DNA from: Marinomonas foliarum
GTDB lineage: Bacteria; Pseudomonadota; Gammaproteobacteria; Pseudomonadales; Marinomonadaceae
DNA: 64,000 nt
Assembly: GCF_003337275.1 (NCBI RefSeq)
Contig: NZ_QPJQ01000013.1
Span: forward strand, 1 to 64,000
Direction of reading: 5' to 3'
The notes under the pieces are model-generated. The model ran no database searches and was not told the DNA's origin. It saw only the letters and a list, made by a program, of their open reading frames with translations. Positions 43,770 through 53,941 of this stretch are shown here, piece by piece. The first letter of the stretch is position 1. Each line of letters opens with the position of its first letter. The translations under genes and the position numbers were made by a program.

Positions 43770-45224
43770 ATGATTCGCCCTTTATTAGTGCTGCGTTTGC
43801 TGACAATGCCATGCTTGTGGATGAGTGTCGTGCAGTTTGTGTTTGGTGAATTGTCTTTTATGCTGTTTAAGGATGGCGTCGGGCGTGCGTTTGCTATACC
43901 TGCAGTGGTTATTTTTTTCCTTTCTCTGACCATTTTGTTGGGTTTTCGAAAGTACGCATTACCTTCGGTTAATACGCGCGAAGCTATGTTGTTCGCCACG
44001 TTAACTTGGTTTGCTGTTGGGGTTCTGGGGGCTATTCCCATCATATCCATTACTCACATTTCTTTTACTGATGGTGTATTTGAATCGATCAGCGCCTTGA
44101 CGACCACAGGTGCAACCGTGCTGTCTGGCTTAGATGACATGCCACCCACCTTTTTGATGTATCGCCAATTCTTACAATGGATGGGGGGGCTGGGCGTGGT
44201 TATCTTTGTGGTGGCAATTCTTCCGATGTTAAACATTGGTGGTATGCGCCTATTAAAAGCGGAGACGCCTGGCCCAATTAAAGACGAAAAGCTTTCTCCT
44301 CGTGTATCTAGTACCACACATTATTTATGGATGGTGTATTTGGCTATCACTGTGTTGTGCGCGTTAAGTTATTATTTTGCAGGTATGTCTGCATTTGATG
44401 CGATTGGACATAGCTTTACCACGGTATCGACTGGAGGCTTTTCAACACACGATGCCAGCATGGGCTATTTTAATAGCCCATTAATTTTGTGGATCTGTAA
44501 CCTTTTTATGGTGTTAGGAGCTGTGAATTTCGCTTTGCATTATCGGATTTATATCGCTCGTAGTATTAAGCTTTATTGGCAAGATGAAGAAACACGAGGT
44601 TTCTTAAAAATTATTGGTTTTATTGCTTTGTTATTGGCTTTGTTTCTTTTTCAGACTGGTTCAGAAGAGGGGCTTTGGGTTTCCATAACACAGTCGTTTT
44701 TTCATGTGATTTCGTTTATTACTAGCACTGGCTATGCGGCAACGGATTTTGGCGCTTGGCCGGCGGTGACGTCGATTATCTTGATTTTTGTTGGTTACAT
44801 CGGTGGTTGCGCAGGGTCGACAGCGGGTGGTAATAAAGTTATTAGGAATATCATTTCGGTCAAATCAATAGGCTTGGAAATAAAACGCTTAGTACACCCT
44901 AATGGGGTTTTCGCCATGAAGTTTCAGGGGCGAACTATCGCAGCAGATGTACGGCATTCTGTGATGGGCTTTATGTGTCTTGTCGCCATGATAACGATAT
45001 TGTTTACGGTGTTGCTGATGATGACGGGTATGAGTTTTATGGCGTCTTTAAGCGCTACTGCAGCGTGTTTGAATGTACTTGGGCCAGGCTTTGCAGAGCT
45101 AGGTAGTAATTTTTCTCCGTTAAGTGATGCTGGCACTTGGCTGATGAGTTTTGCCATGATCTTAGGGCGTTTGGAATATTTTACTGTGCTGGTGCTTTTC
45201 TTTCCGGTGATGTGGCGTCATTAA
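43770..45224 (+). CDS. trkH: Trk system potassium uptake protein
   Basis: A 484-aa TrkH/TrkG potassium channel subunit with four pore repeats. Filter segments are seen as TTTGATV (about 110), STGGFSTH (about 221), TSTGYAATDF (about 316) and LGPGF (about 433), as expected for one glycine-containing filter per repeat. It works with TrkA, which is not in this window. GATAGGAG precedes the ATG. It is a single-gene unit with a terminator after it. Confidence 0.95.
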   Translation: MIRPLLVLRLLTMPCLWMSVVQFVFGELSFMLFKDGVGRAFAIPAVVIFFLSLTILLGFRKYALPSVNTREAMLFATLTWFAVGVLGAIPIISITHISFTDGVFESISALTTTGATVLSGLDDMPPTFLMYRQFLQWMGGLGVVIFVVAILPMLNIGGMRLLKAETPGPIKDEKLSPRVSSTTHYLWMVYLAITVLCALSYYFAGMSAFDAIGHSFTTVSTGGFSTHDASMGYFNSPLILWICNLFMVLGAVNFALHYRIYIARSIKLYWQDEETRGFLKIIGFIALLLALFLFQTGSEEGLWVSITQSFFHVISFITSTGYAATDFGAWPAVTSIILIFVGYIGGCAGSTAGGNKVIRNIISVKSIGLEIKRLVHPNGVFAMKFQGRTIAADVRHSVMGFMCLVAMITILFTVLLMMTGMSFMASLSATAACLNVLGPGFAELGSNFSPLSDAGTWLMSFAMILGRLEYFTVLVLFFPVMWRH

Positions 45225-45267
45225 GAAAGGGCTGTTGGACCGAAAAAAAACGGCTAAAAACAGTAAT

Positions 45268-45301
45268 AAATGCCCGATTATTGAGTAATGGGGCATTTTC
45301 T
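45268..45301. terminator. Bidirectional terminator between trkH and the molybdoprotein gene
   Basis: AAATGCCC pairs with GGGCATTT around a 15-nt loop, followed by a T-run; it lies between two convergent genes. Confidence 0.75.
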
Positions 45302-45318
45302 TGTGTTGTTGAATGAAA

Positions 45319-47646
45319 TTAAGCCGCTGAGATACCAATACCGTTGCTTTCTTGTTCGTACGTTTCTAGCTCTATCGCAATACTTTTTGATGTTGGTGTA
45401 TTGCTGAATTCACCATAGCTGTCCAGCGGTACTAACGGATTAGTTTCTGGGTAATAAGCAGCAATGTTGCCTGCAGGAATGCTGTAAGGTACTAGCTTGA
45501 AACCACTTACTTTGCGCACTACACCGTCATCCCATAGGGAGCGTAGCGTGACACTTTGACCTTCTTCGAATCCTAGTCGCTGTATATCTGCAGGGTTTAT
45601 AAATACCACTTTACGCTCGCCCTTGATGCCACGATATCTATCGTTCATACCATAAATAGTGGTGTTGTACTGGTCGTGAGAGCGTAGAGTTTGCATGATC
45701 AGCGTTTTGTCTGACAGAAGATCTTGGGCGCGCTTAGGCAGAATAGAATCTGGTAACGGGTGAGTGTGACAAATTGCTTTGCCGGCAGGCGTTTCCCAGC
45801 TTCTTTCGCGAGCACTGCTGCCTAGGTAGAAACCACCATCTTGTAGAATACGTTGGTTAAAGTCTTTGAAACCTGGCACGACCGCAGCGATGTGTTCACG
45901 AATAATATCGTAATCGCTCACGGTTTCATTCCAATCAATAGGGAAATTACCTAGCGTCGCAGCAGCCATCCCGGCGATGATGGCAGGCTCAGATTTTTGT
46001 TCTTTGCTTAACGGTTCTAAGACGCCACCAGAAGCGTGAATCATGCTAAATGAATCTTCTACCGTGACTTTTTGCTGTCCTTTAGCCTGATGGTCAATAT
46101 CAGTTCGACCAAGGCAAGGCAGTATGATGGCTTCAGTCCCTGTAACTAGGTGGGAACGGTTAAGTTTGGTGCTGATTTGTACGGTTAGCTCGCATTGCTG
46201 TATGGCGTGTTCAGTCGCTTTCGTGTCTGGTGTTGCGGCTGCGAAGTTGCCACCTAAAGCGATGAAAACACCGACTTTGCCATCGCGCATCGCGCGGATA
46301 GTATCGACAACAGCAAAGCCATGCTTTTGCGGTGGTGTAAATTGAAAGTGTGTTTCTAAAGAATCAAGGAATTCTTGTGGAGGGCACTCATTAATGCCCA
46401 TCGTTCTATCTCCTTGAACATTACTGTGGCCACGGACAGGGCATACGCCAGCACCAGGTTTTCCTAAATTACCACGAAGCGCCATTAGGTTTACCATTTC
46501 GTGAATAGTGGCAACCGAGTGATGGTGCTGAGTGATGCCCATTGCCCAGGTTAAAATCACACTGTTTGCCTTAGCGTAGACGTTAGCTGCATGCGTGATG
46601 TCTGCTTTGCTTAGTCCTGATTGATCGAAAATATCTTGCCAAGGTGTCTGTTTTACTTGCTCAAGATAGACATCCAAGCCTTGAGTGTGCTCTTTGATAA
46701 AGTCATGATCGAAAATTGCTTCGCCATTTTGTTGAGCTGCTTCTTCCAAGTCGATAAGGACTTTGACTATACCACGCACAACTGCCATATCTCCGCCAAT
46801 TTTCGGACAGAAGTAGCCAGTGTTGGTTGGCTTGGAACCATTGGTCAGCATTTCTATCGGGTTTTGAGGGTTCTGGAAACGCTCTAACCCACGTTCTTGT
46901 AAAGTGTTAAAGTTTAATAACTGCGCGCCACGTTGTACTACTTCTTTTAGAGTTTCTAGCATACGCGGGTGGTTTGTTCCTGGGTTTTGACCGAAGACAA
47001 AGACCGCATCAGCATGTTCAAAATCGTCTATTTTAACTGTTCCTTTACCGCTGCCAATGCTGCTAGTTAATGCATAGCCACTGGCTTCGTGGCACATGTT
47101 TGAACAGTCAGGGAAGTTGTTTGTGCCGTAAGCACGTGCAAAGAGCTGGTATAAAAATGCGGCTTCATTGCTGGCTCGTCCAGATGTGTAGAAAGCGACA
47201 TTGTTTGGGGTCGCTTGTTTTTTTAGCGTATCGCCGATGTGTTGGTAGGCTTGCTCCCAAGAAATGGCTTCGTAGTGATCTGTTTCTCGGTTATAACGCA
47301 TTGGCTCAGTGAGTCGACCTTGATATTCAAGGAAGTAATCACTTTGTGTATTTAGCCAACTTACGCTGTGTTTCGCCATAAACGCGGCATCGACTTTACG
47401 TGATGTGGCTTCCCAGTTAACGGCTTTAGCGCCGTTTTCACAAAAGCGAATTTTGGCAGGGTCGTGTTTTTCACCCCAAGCACAGCCTGGACAATCAAAG
47501 CCGTGGGGCTGATTGGTTTTTAATAGTGAGTGAATATTTCGAACCGCATTTTTGCTTTTTAACCAATGTTTTGTTGTGCTTTTTAATGCACCCCAGCCGC
47601 CTGCCGGTCCTTTGTATGGCGTATAAAAATCAGCTTTTTTACTCAA
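45319..47646 (-). CDS. FdhF/YdeP-family molybdopterin oxidoreductase
   Basis: A 775-aa enzyme of the YdeP branch of the DMSO reductase family (E. coli YdeP ~759 aa, linked to acid resistance). The N-terminus has GFDCPGCAW and RFCENGAKAVNWEAT, contributing cysteines to an Fe-S site; C185 in NMCHEASGYA is the presumed molybdenum ligand, in the place of Cys/SeCys of formate dehydrogenase H. Further motifs are WAMGITQHHHSV and GNLGKPGAGVCPVRGHSNVQ. I chose a TTG start with AAGGA seven bases upstream, 13 bases after fdhD; a longer ATG reading overlaps fdhD by 35 bases. The substrate is not known. Confidence 0.9.
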   Translation of the reverse strand: MSKKADFYTPYKGPAGGWGALKSTTKHWLKSKNAVRNIHSLLKTNQPHGFDCPGCAWGEKHDPAKIRFCENGAKAVNWEATSRKVDAAFMAKHSVSWLNTQSDYFLEYQGRLTEPMRYNRETDHYEAISWEQAYQHIGDTLKKQATPNNVAFYTSGRASNEAAFLYQLFARAYGTNNFPDCSNMCHEASGYALTSSIGSGKGTVKIDDFEHADAVFVFGQNPGTNHPRMLETLKEVVQRGAQLLNFNTLQERGLERFQNPQNPIEMLTNGSKPTNTGYFCPKIGGDMAVVRGIVKVLIDLEEAAQQNGEAIFDHDFIKEHTQGLDVYLEQVKQTPWQDIFDQSGLSKADITHAANVYAKANSVILTWAMGITQHHHSVATIHEMVNLMALRGNLGKPGAGVCPVRGHSNVQGDRTMGINECPPQEFLDSLETHFQFTPPQKHGFAVVDTIRAMRDGKVGVFIALGGNFAAATPDTKATEHAIQQCELTVQISTKLNRSHLVTGTEAIILPCLGRTDIDHQAKGQQKVTVEDSFSMIHASGGVLEPLSKEQKSEPAIIAGMAAATLGNFPIDWNETVSDYDIIREHIAAVVPGFKDFNQRILQDGGFYLGSSARERSWETPAGKAICHTHPLPDSILPKRAQDLLSDKTLIMQTLRSHDQYNTTIYGMNDRYRGIKGERKVVFINPADIQRLGFEEGQSVTLRSLWDDGVVRKVSGFKLVPYSIPAGNIAAYYPETNPLVPLDSYGEFSNTPTSKSIAIELETYEQESNGIGISAA

Positions 47647-47659
47647 GATCTGTTCCTTC

Positions 47660-48478
47660 TTACGGGGTTGAAGATGCAAATATTCTTGGCGCATCTTGCT
47701 TAGGCAAATGAATTAGCGTTAGCCCATAATGTTCAGCGAGTGTTACCGCTAATGCGCTTGGTGAGGCTAAATGCACTAGTCTAGAGAGGCCGACTCGAAC
47801 GGCCTTTTGTACTAATTCAGTACTGCATCTGCTAGTCATTAAAACGCTGTAATTATGTAGATTGATATTTTGTTGCAGTGCGTAGCCAATAATCTTATCG
47901 AGAGCATTGTGTCTACCTATGTCTTCCATGCAGATAAGAGGGCTTCCATCTGGGGAAACTAGCAATGCAGCATGAACCGCCCCTGTTTGTTTTCCAAGTG
48001 TTTGATAATCAGCTAGACGTGATTTTAACGACAATAAAGTAGACTCAGCTATCGGTTGGCTTGGTGATAATTTTGGTAGTGTAGGGATCGCTTGAGGAAG
48101 TGATTCGACGCCACATAAACCACACCCAGTTGCACCAAGATGGGCATGTTTTTTTTGCTTAAAATTGGCGAAGCGGCGAGCGCTTAAAGTTAAGTTAATA
48201 GCAATGCTATCAATATTTGGCGGTATCTTGGTGGACTCTATTTCCAAATCTCGTACATCGCTAATTTGCTCAATAATCCCTTCGCTACGAGCAAAACCGA
48301 TAACAAACGCGTCTAGTTGGTTGGGTGTGACCATCATGACCGCATGGGTAATATCATTGATGCTAATAGCCAGTGGTATTTCTTCCACTAGTTTAGCTGA
48401 TCCAGCAGCGAGCTTATTATCACAGCGATCAAACGAATGTCGCTGATAGCAGGGAAAAGACAGGGATGAATATTGCAT
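47660..48478 (-). CDS. fdhD: Formate dehydrogenase accessory sulfurtransferase
   Basis: A 272-aa FdhD protein, which transfers sulfur from a cysteine desulfurase to the molybdenum cofactor of formate dehydrogenase-like enzymes. The GCGLCGVE motif (about 118-125) carries the two functional cysteines; EDIGRHNALDKIIG and TSRCSTELVQKA are further signatures. It is directly upstream of the YdeP-type gene, so it probably matures that enzyme. Confidence 0.94.
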   Translation of the reverse strand: MQYSSLSFPCYQRHSFDRCDNKLAAGSAKLVEEIPLAISINDITHAVMMVTPNQLDAFVIGFARSEGIIEQISDVRDLEIESTKIPPNIDSIAINLTLSARRFANFKQKKHAHLGATGCGLCGVESLPQAIPTLPKLSPSQPIAESTLLSLKSRLADYQTLGKQTGAVHAALLVSPDGSPLICMEDIGRHNALDKIIGYALQQNINLHNYSVLMTSRCSTELVQKAVRVGLSRLVHLASPSALAVTLAEHYGLTLIHLPKQDAPRIFASSTP

Positions 48479-48890
48479 ATTATCCGATTTAGTAAATGAA
48501 TTTGAGAGGCCTTTAATAGTACGGAGAGACGTGAATGTCGTCCAATCTTTTTATGTTGAGAAAGTGCATAAAACGAGGTGAATTTATGGCAGTAATTAAT
48601 TGTTCATAAAAGAATCAATATAGGTGCGCTTTTCAAAGTGTTAAGTATTTCTTTGAGACTTAAAATGCCGTATTCTTGCCCGAAAAAAAATAGCTTCAAC
48701 GCTTTTTCCGTATTGGTTGTGTAAAACCCTAGGCGAAAAAGGTATGGACTGTGATTATTTGCACTCCAGCAGTGGCGAGTGGATGGCACTTCAGACAAAG
48801 TGTGGTTCTGTACTTGTCCTATATTGAGAATGTGTGCAACCCAGATGGTAGTGCATAGTCAGGGTTCTGTGTGAGCCATTTTTTTGTTTA
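48479..48890. other. 412-bp intergenic region between fdhD and the M23 peptidase
   Basis: It should contain divergent promoters for fdhD and the peptidase. On the minus strand TTGGAC and TACTAT, 18 bases apart (about 48515-48545), form a weak fdhD promoter candidate. A 7-codon frame after GAGGTG (48586-48609) and a 64-codon minus-strand frame are visible but unsupported. No RNA gene was recognised. Confidence 0.5.
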
Positions 48891-50303
48891 ATGAGTTTTT
48901 TATTTATGCAGTTTATTACACGCCTTTCGCGCTGGGCTTTATCTGGGCCGCGTGCTTGGTTATCCATTATCTTCGCTGTTTTCATTGTTCTACTGTTTGT
49001 CTATAAATCGCTTGTATCGCCAACAGACAACCCTAAAGAGTACCTATTACCTAGTGGTGAGGCTAAGACGTCCATTAAGCCTTCTGATACTAATGCAAAC
49101 ACAGATGAGGATAATGATTACGGCTCTTTAGTCACCACCGACCCTTTACAGCATGTAGAAAAAGTTACTGCACCTCTTCCTTCAATTGAATACGTTATAA
49201 AATCGGGCGATACGCTAGCTGGCATCTTTGCGCGCTTGGGATTATCCCGAGAGTCTTTGTATTCTGTGCTGGAGGCTGACCAAGAGTATCTTGTTCTTGA
49301 ACCATTGCTTCCTAATGATAAGTTTACTTTTAAGCTGAATGAAGATGGGGAATTGGCAGAGTTAAATCGTCGGCTCGATGTTAGTAAAAGTGTGTCATAT
49401 GTACAGCACGAAAACGGTGGTTTTAGCTATGAAGAGCATATTAAGCCCATCACCTACACCCATGAAACAGTCCATAGCAAAGTAGTGAGCAACTTTTATC
49501 TGTCTGCGAAAAAAGCGGGTCTTTCTGACACCAATATTTTGATTATTCAAGATGTGCTTAAAGGTCGAGTAAATTTCCGAAAGGATTTAAGAGCCAATGA
49601 CGAATTCGATTTTGTCGTTAAAAAAGGCAGTATTGATGGTGTAAAAGTGGGTGAGGATCAATTAGAAGCCTTAGGGATTACCGTCAAGGGCGAAACGTAC
49701 CGTGCTTTTTTACATTCGGATGGTCGATTTTACGATGAAGCAGGTAACAGTTTAACGCCTGCTTTATTACGCTGGCCAACGCGTAAACACTATAGAATTA
49801 GTTCGTCTTTTAATGCTAACCGTTTACACCCTATAACTGGGCACCCCGCTCCCCATAATGGAGTTGATTTGGCAACCCCTTCAGGAACCGAAGTGTTGGC
49901 TACTGGCGATGGTATTGTGACCCGAGTGGCATCACATAAATACGCGGGTAAATATGTTGTTATTGACTATACTGGCCCATATGGCTCTCGTTATTTACAC
50001 CTTAATAAAATTCTAGTGAAAAAGGGCCAAAAAGTTAAACGTGGTCAAGTCGTTGCATTATCTGGAAATACTGGACGAACGACAGGAGCACATTTGCACT
50101 ATGAACTGCATGTTAGAGGTCGACCAGTAAATCCAATGACAGCGAGTATTCCAACAACGCAATCAATACCAGATAGTATGCGCAGTGAATACAATGCCAA
50201 TGTTGCTAGTTGGATTAGTATGATGACAGATCGTAAGTCAGAGCGTGCTGATGTACATAAAGAAATGCCAGAGCAGACAGAAGTAGACTCTGGTGCAGAG
50301 TAA
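48891..50303 (+). CDS. M23-family peptidoglycan endopeptidase (MepM-like)
   Basis: A 470-aa cell-wall DD-endopeptidase. Order: membrane anchor (about 22-42), linker, a LysM/OapA-like domain (VIKSGDTLAGIFARLGL, about 102-118), a second Csd3/MepM-type domain (about 190-285), and the LytM/M23 domain with zinc ligands H322 and D326 (HNGVDLATPSGTEV) and H401-x-H403 (HLHYELH). It cleaves peptide cross-links to allow wall growth. The first ATG is used; a second five codons later is possible, and neither has a clear ribosome site. The C-terminal tail is polar and acidic. Confidence 0.92.
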   Translation: MSFLFMQFITRLSRWALSGPRAWLSIIFAVFIVLLFVYKSLVSPTDNPKEYLLPSGEAKTSIKPSDTNANTDEDNDYGSLVTTDPLQHVEKVTAPLPSIEYVIKSGDTLAGIFARLGLSRESLYSVLEADQEYLVLEPLLPNDKFTFKLNEDGELAELNRRLDVSKSVSYVQHENGGFSYEEHIKPITYTHETVHSKVVSNFYLSAKKAGLSDTNILIIQDVLKGRVNFRKDLRANDEFDFVVKKGSIDGVKVGEDQLEALGITVKGETYRAFLHSDGRFYDEAGNSLTPALLRWPTRKHYRISSSFNANRLHPITGHPAPHNGVDLATPSGTEVLATGDGIVTRVASHKYAGKYVVIDYTGPYGSRYLHLNKILVKKGQKVKRGQVVALSGNTGRTTGAHLHYELHVRGRPVNPMTASIPTTQSIPDSMRSEYNANVASWISMMTDRKSERADVHKEMPEQTEVDSGAE

Positions 50304-50365
50304 GGTTTACGGGTGTTTTGAATAAGCGTATTTCTATACAGCTTAGTTGTTTGAAATAACGATAT

Positions 50366-50395
50366 AAAAAAGGAGCATTGTGATGCTCCTTTTTT
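50366..50395. terminator. Bidirectional terminator
   Basis: A perfect 13-bp stem AAAAAAGGAGCAT-TGTG-ATGCTCCTTTTTT lies between the convergent peptidase and TRAP permease genes. Confidence 0.93.
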
Positions 50396-50413
50396 ATTGG
50401 TTAACTTTTTACC

Positions 50414-52537
50414 TTACAGGCTCTTTTTATAAGACTTGTTACCAACGACAAAGATACCTAAGAACACTACTAAGCCGATGAACTGAATCCATAGATCTAA
50501 GTTTGGCCATAACATCATCAAGGACGCTACCAATAGCAAAGCGCGTGGCACAATGGCTAGCTTGTCTTCTAGATAACCTTCCATCGCACCTACTAATGCA
50601 TACATGCCAAAAATAGCAAAGAAAGATAGACGTAATAATGTTTCAGAATCACCACCAATCAGTGGAGTATAGGCCATTAATAACGGCACAATATACAGAC
50701 CTTTTGCCAGTTTCCATGCAGTCATACCCGTTCGCATTGGTGGTGTTTTCGCTATCGCGGCTGCGGCAAATGCCGTTAAACACACAGGAGGCGTCACATT
50801 ACTATCTTGTGATAACCAGAAGATAATCATATGAGCAGTTACTAAAATCATAGCCACGCTTTCAGCACCTAAAGCCTGATCCATTAACATGCCTTTAAAG
50901 TCATTTGGTACCTGTGCCAACAAAGCCTGTGCTTGGTCTATCGGCATGCCTTGCGCGAGCGCCGCAATAGCAGAAGGATCGACCAACATAAAGACTGCGT
51001 TTGCCGCTTCAGGTAAGCTTCCCGATGCCATCATGTCTAATAGTTGGCTTTCTGCTATCAGATTGAACAAAGCCGGCGCTGACAGTGTTCCTAAAACAAT
51101 ATAGGCCGCTGTAACGGGTAAGCCCATACCCAAGATAAGAGAGGCAATGGCCACCAAAATTATGGTGTAGAACAAACTCCCACCAGCCCAGTTAGTAATT
51201 AATAAAGAGAAAGTGTTACCTACCCCCGTTGTACTAATTACGTTTACCACTAAGCCAATACCGACTAGAAGAACCGCCGTCGTTGACATATTCTTTGCGC
51301 CTTGAGCCATAGCATCGAGTATTTCGGCAGGCCCCATGCGATGTTTGCTAGATAGAAATGAAGCGGCAATAACAGCAAGTATACTGATCCCTGCCGCGTA
51401 AGTTGGCGTAAAACCCTGAATTAACAGAGTTACCAGAACTGTTAAAGGGACAATATGGTGCCAACCACTTTTTAATACTTGCGACACTTTTACAGCATCA
51501 TCACTTTCTGTTGAAATCACCTTGCTACGCTTTGCTTCAACACGAACGAAGAAGCCAACAGAGAGAAAATACAGTAAGGCAGGAATAGCTGCGACACTGA
51601 TGATGGTTACATAAGATACTTGGGTATAGGACGCCATGATAAAAGCACCAGCACCCATAACAGGAGGCATTAGCTGCCCACCAGTAGAGGCAGCGGCTTC
51701 AACGCCCGCTGCAAAGCGTGCTGGAAAGCCAGCTCTGCGCATCAGAGGAATAGTGATAACCCCCGTCGATACAGTGTTGGCGACAGAAGAGCCAGAAACA
51801 GAACCCATTAGCCCTGAACCGAGCACAGCGACAAACCCCGGTCCGCCAATCATTTTGCTGGCAAGAGAGCGAGATAGATCGATGATGAAATCGCCGGCAC
51901 CGGATTTTACTAAAAAAGCGCCGAATAAAATAAACATGAAGACAAAGCTCCATGAAATACGAGAAATAGAACCGAACATACCGTCAGTACTAAAAAAACT
52001 GCGGTATAGCAGGGTTTCTAGGCTAAGACCTGGGAAGTTAAACATGCCTCCCAGCCAGCGTCCCCACAACACAACATAGGTCAAGGCTACAATAATCAGG
52101 AATGGAATGAACCAGCCACTGGTTCTGCGAATGAGCTCAAGAGACAGTAATACAGCAATGCTGGAAACGATCCAATCTGATGTGCTGAATGTCACACCTC
52201 TGGCGTAGAGAGCGTCTTCGAAAAAGATGATATACAGCACCATTCCAATCAGTGCGAGCACGATAGCACCATCGAAAAACATCGCTACTTTGCTGTCTTG
52301 CCATTTTGGGTGTGCTGGAATCAGTAACGCGCATAATGCGCCAAAGCCTGCAAAGTGAAAGGCAGAGACCCACAATTCAGGTAAGGTCGCGATGGTGTTG
52401 ATGTAAATATGAGCCACAGCGAGAAAAACAGAAATGGTAAAAACAAGACGGTTTAACCAGAGCCCGGAGCGATGTTTTGTTTCGAAATCTTCAAGATTAA
52501 CGTCTTGAGAGTCGGTTGGTTGCGATGAAGCAGTCAT
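50414..52537 (-). CDS. TRAP transporter fused permease (4TM/12TM, TAXI type)
   Basis: A 707-aa fusion of DctQ- and DctM-like parts, typical of TAXI-TRAP systems. The first ~160 residues hold about four membrane segments; the rest holds the DctM-like core with LMGSVSGSSVANTVSTGVI, SSTGGQLMPPVMGAGAFIM-type loop and GMGLPVTAAYIVLG motifs. It pairs with the binding-protein gene upstream on the same strand. Substrates of TAXI systems include glutamate, 2-oxoglutarate and other acids; nothing here decides. Confidence 0.93.
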   Translation of the reverse strand: MTASSQPTDSQDVNLEDFETKHRSGLWLNRLVFTISVFLAVAHIYINTIATLPELWVSAFHFAGFGALCALLIPAHPKWQDSKVAMFFDGAIVLALIGMVLYIIFFEDALYARGVTFSTSDWIVSSIAVLLSLELIRRTSGWFIPFLIIVALTYVVLWGRWLGGMFNFPGLSLETLLYRSFFSTDGMFGSISRISWSFVFMFILFGAFLVKSGAGDFIIDLSRSLASKMIGGPGFVAVLGSGLMGSVSGSSVANTVSTGVITIPLMRRAGFPARFAAGVEAAASTGGQLMPPVMGAGAFIMASYTQVSYVTIISVAAIPALLYFLSVGFFVRVEAKRSKVISTESDDAVKVSQVLKSGWHHIVPLTVLVTLLIQGFTPTYAAGISILAVIAASFLSSKHRMGPAEILDAMAQGAKNMSTTAVLLVGIGLVVNVISTTGVGNTFSLLITNWAGGSLFYTIILVAIASLILGMGLPVTAAYIVLGTLSAPALFNLIAESQLLDMMASGSLPEAANAVFMLVDPSAIAALAQGMPIDQAQALLAQVPNDFKGMLMDQALGAESVAMILVTAHMIIFWLSQDSNVTPPVCLTAFAAAAIAKTPPMRTGMTAWKLAKGLYIVPLLMAYTPLIGGDSETLLRLSFFAIFGMYALVGAMEGYLEDKLAIVPRALLLVASLMMLWPNLDLWIQFIGLVVFLGIFVVGNKSYKKSL

Positions 52538-52632
52538 AGACAGGCTACCTTAGATACGTACAGAAACAAATTGAGCAAAGAGAGGTAAAGTGCGCCGTAC
52601 TTAGTACGGCGCGATAATCAATTACGACTAGA

Positions 52633-53661
52633 TTAGTTGGCAATCAGGCGAGCTGGAATGTTAATACCGCGCTCACGATAATAACGAGCCGCACCAGGGT
52701 GCAATGGAACAGGCAGGCCAGCAATGGCTTTTTCAATTGACATTACAGAGGTCGCTTTGTGAATGGCACTTAAATATCCCAAGTTCTCATAAAGTGATTT
52801 AGTCAGCTCATAGACATCGTCTTCAGACAAATCTGCACGTGTCGCAAGGAAATTAGGTTGCGCTACTGTGTTGATGTCTTTTGTTTGGCCAGGGTAGGTA
52901 TTGGCAGGAATAACGTAACGAGTCCATAACTCGTAATTACCATTGGCTTGTTTAATCTGCTCGTCCGTGAAATCCAACACTTTCACCTTGTCACCCATTG
53001 ATGCGTATAATCTTGTTACAGCACTGACAGGTACACCAGCTGGCGTGTTCATACCATCAATGTTGCCATTTTGCATAGCATCGGCACTGGCACCGTATCC
53101 CATGTAAGCTAAGGCGAACTTATCTGGATCGATATTGAGGCCTTTTAACTGTTGGCGGCCAGAGCCTTCAGTGCCAGAGTTTTTAGTGCCAATTGAAAAT
53201 TTGTGATTAGTATTTTCAATGTCTTTTAGGTCGGCAACTGTCCCCGTTTTAGCCAAATCTGATTTTAGTACAAAGTGTTCTACGTTTTGCCATAGCATTG
53301 AAACAGAACGTAATTCAGACTGTTTGCCTGAGCTTTCAAATGGGCCTTCACCGTCCCATGCCCATGCGCCATAAAGGCCCTGTAGAATAGCGAATTGTGC
53401 TTGGTTTTCGCGAAGTAATTTGATGTTTTCGCCTGAGCCTGCAGAACTGATTGCAGAGACAGATAAACCGAATTTTGGTTCTAGCTTAACTTTACTTAAT
53501 GTTGCGATAGCCACACCAACGGGGTAATAAGTGCCACCTGTTGATGCTGTTGCTAATATATAGTTGCGGTTATCAGCAGCAGACACATTGGTTGCGGAAA
53601 GTGCAATAGCAGCCGCGGTTGCACTAGAAAGAATGGCTTTAGTAACGAATCCCAATTTCAT
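52633..53661 (-). CDS. TAXI-family TRAP substrate-binding protein
   Basis: A 342-aa periplasmic receptor. A signal peptide ends NVSAA-DNR; then the TAXI signature ATASTGGTYYPVGVAIATL (about 38-56), a GSGENIKLLRENQAQFAI segment and SIGTKNSGTEGSGRQ. GGAG precedes the ATG. It is first in the two-gene operon, with the promoter 30-60 bases upstream, and 95 bases separate it from the permease gene. Confidence 0.93.
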   Translation of the reverse strand: MKLGFVTKAILSSATAAAIALSATNVSAADNRNYILATASTGGTYYPVGVAIATLSKVKLEPKFGLSVSAISSAGSGENIKLLRENQAQFAILQGLYGAWAWDGEGPFESSGKQSELRSVSMLWQNVEHFVLKSDLAKTGTVADLKDIENTNHKFSIGTKNSGTEGSGRQQLKGLNIDPDKFALAYMGYGASADAMQNGNIDGMNTPAGVPVSAVTRLYASMGDKVKVLDFTDEQIKQANGNYELWTRYVIPANTYPGQTKDINTVAQPNFLATRADLSEDDVYELTKSLYENLGYLSAIHKATSVMSIEKAIAGLPVPLHPGAARYYRERGINIPARLIAN

Positions 53662-53693
53662 GTTATTTTTCTCCTAATTGGTGGGGTTGGTTG

Positions 53694-53721
53694 ATTATAT
53701 CTATAGCGATAATCGTGCCAA
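53694..53721 (-). promoter_or_regulatory. Sigma-70 promoter of the TAXI-TRAP operon
   Basis: On the minus strand TTGGCA and a consensus TATAAT are 16 bases apart. The start of transcription would be about 25 bases before the binding-protein ATG. Confidence 0.7.
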
Positions 53722-53941
53722 ATATATAACTCGTTGATATGTATATATTATTTTTTATTTCCTTCTATTTTTTCACTTTTATATCCTGATATGCGCTATT
53801 TATTGCTTATTGTTGACGTTTCTCTGTAGGCAATAAATTGCTCACGATTAGATCGAGTAACCACTACTGTTAACGTGTTATTTTGTTGCTTGTCCCATTT
53901 TGGGTAAGCGAAATATTGCCGATGGATCTGGAAGGTAAATA

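Noticed and set aside
48586-48609. Seven-codon frame after a GAGGTG site, possible leader peptide
   Set aside because: It carries no regulatory codon run and no attenuator-like hairpins; too short to support.
48604-48798. 64-codon frame on the minus strand upstream of the M23 peptidase
   Set aside because: No ribosome site, no family resemblance and an irregular composition; it lies where divergent promoters are expected.
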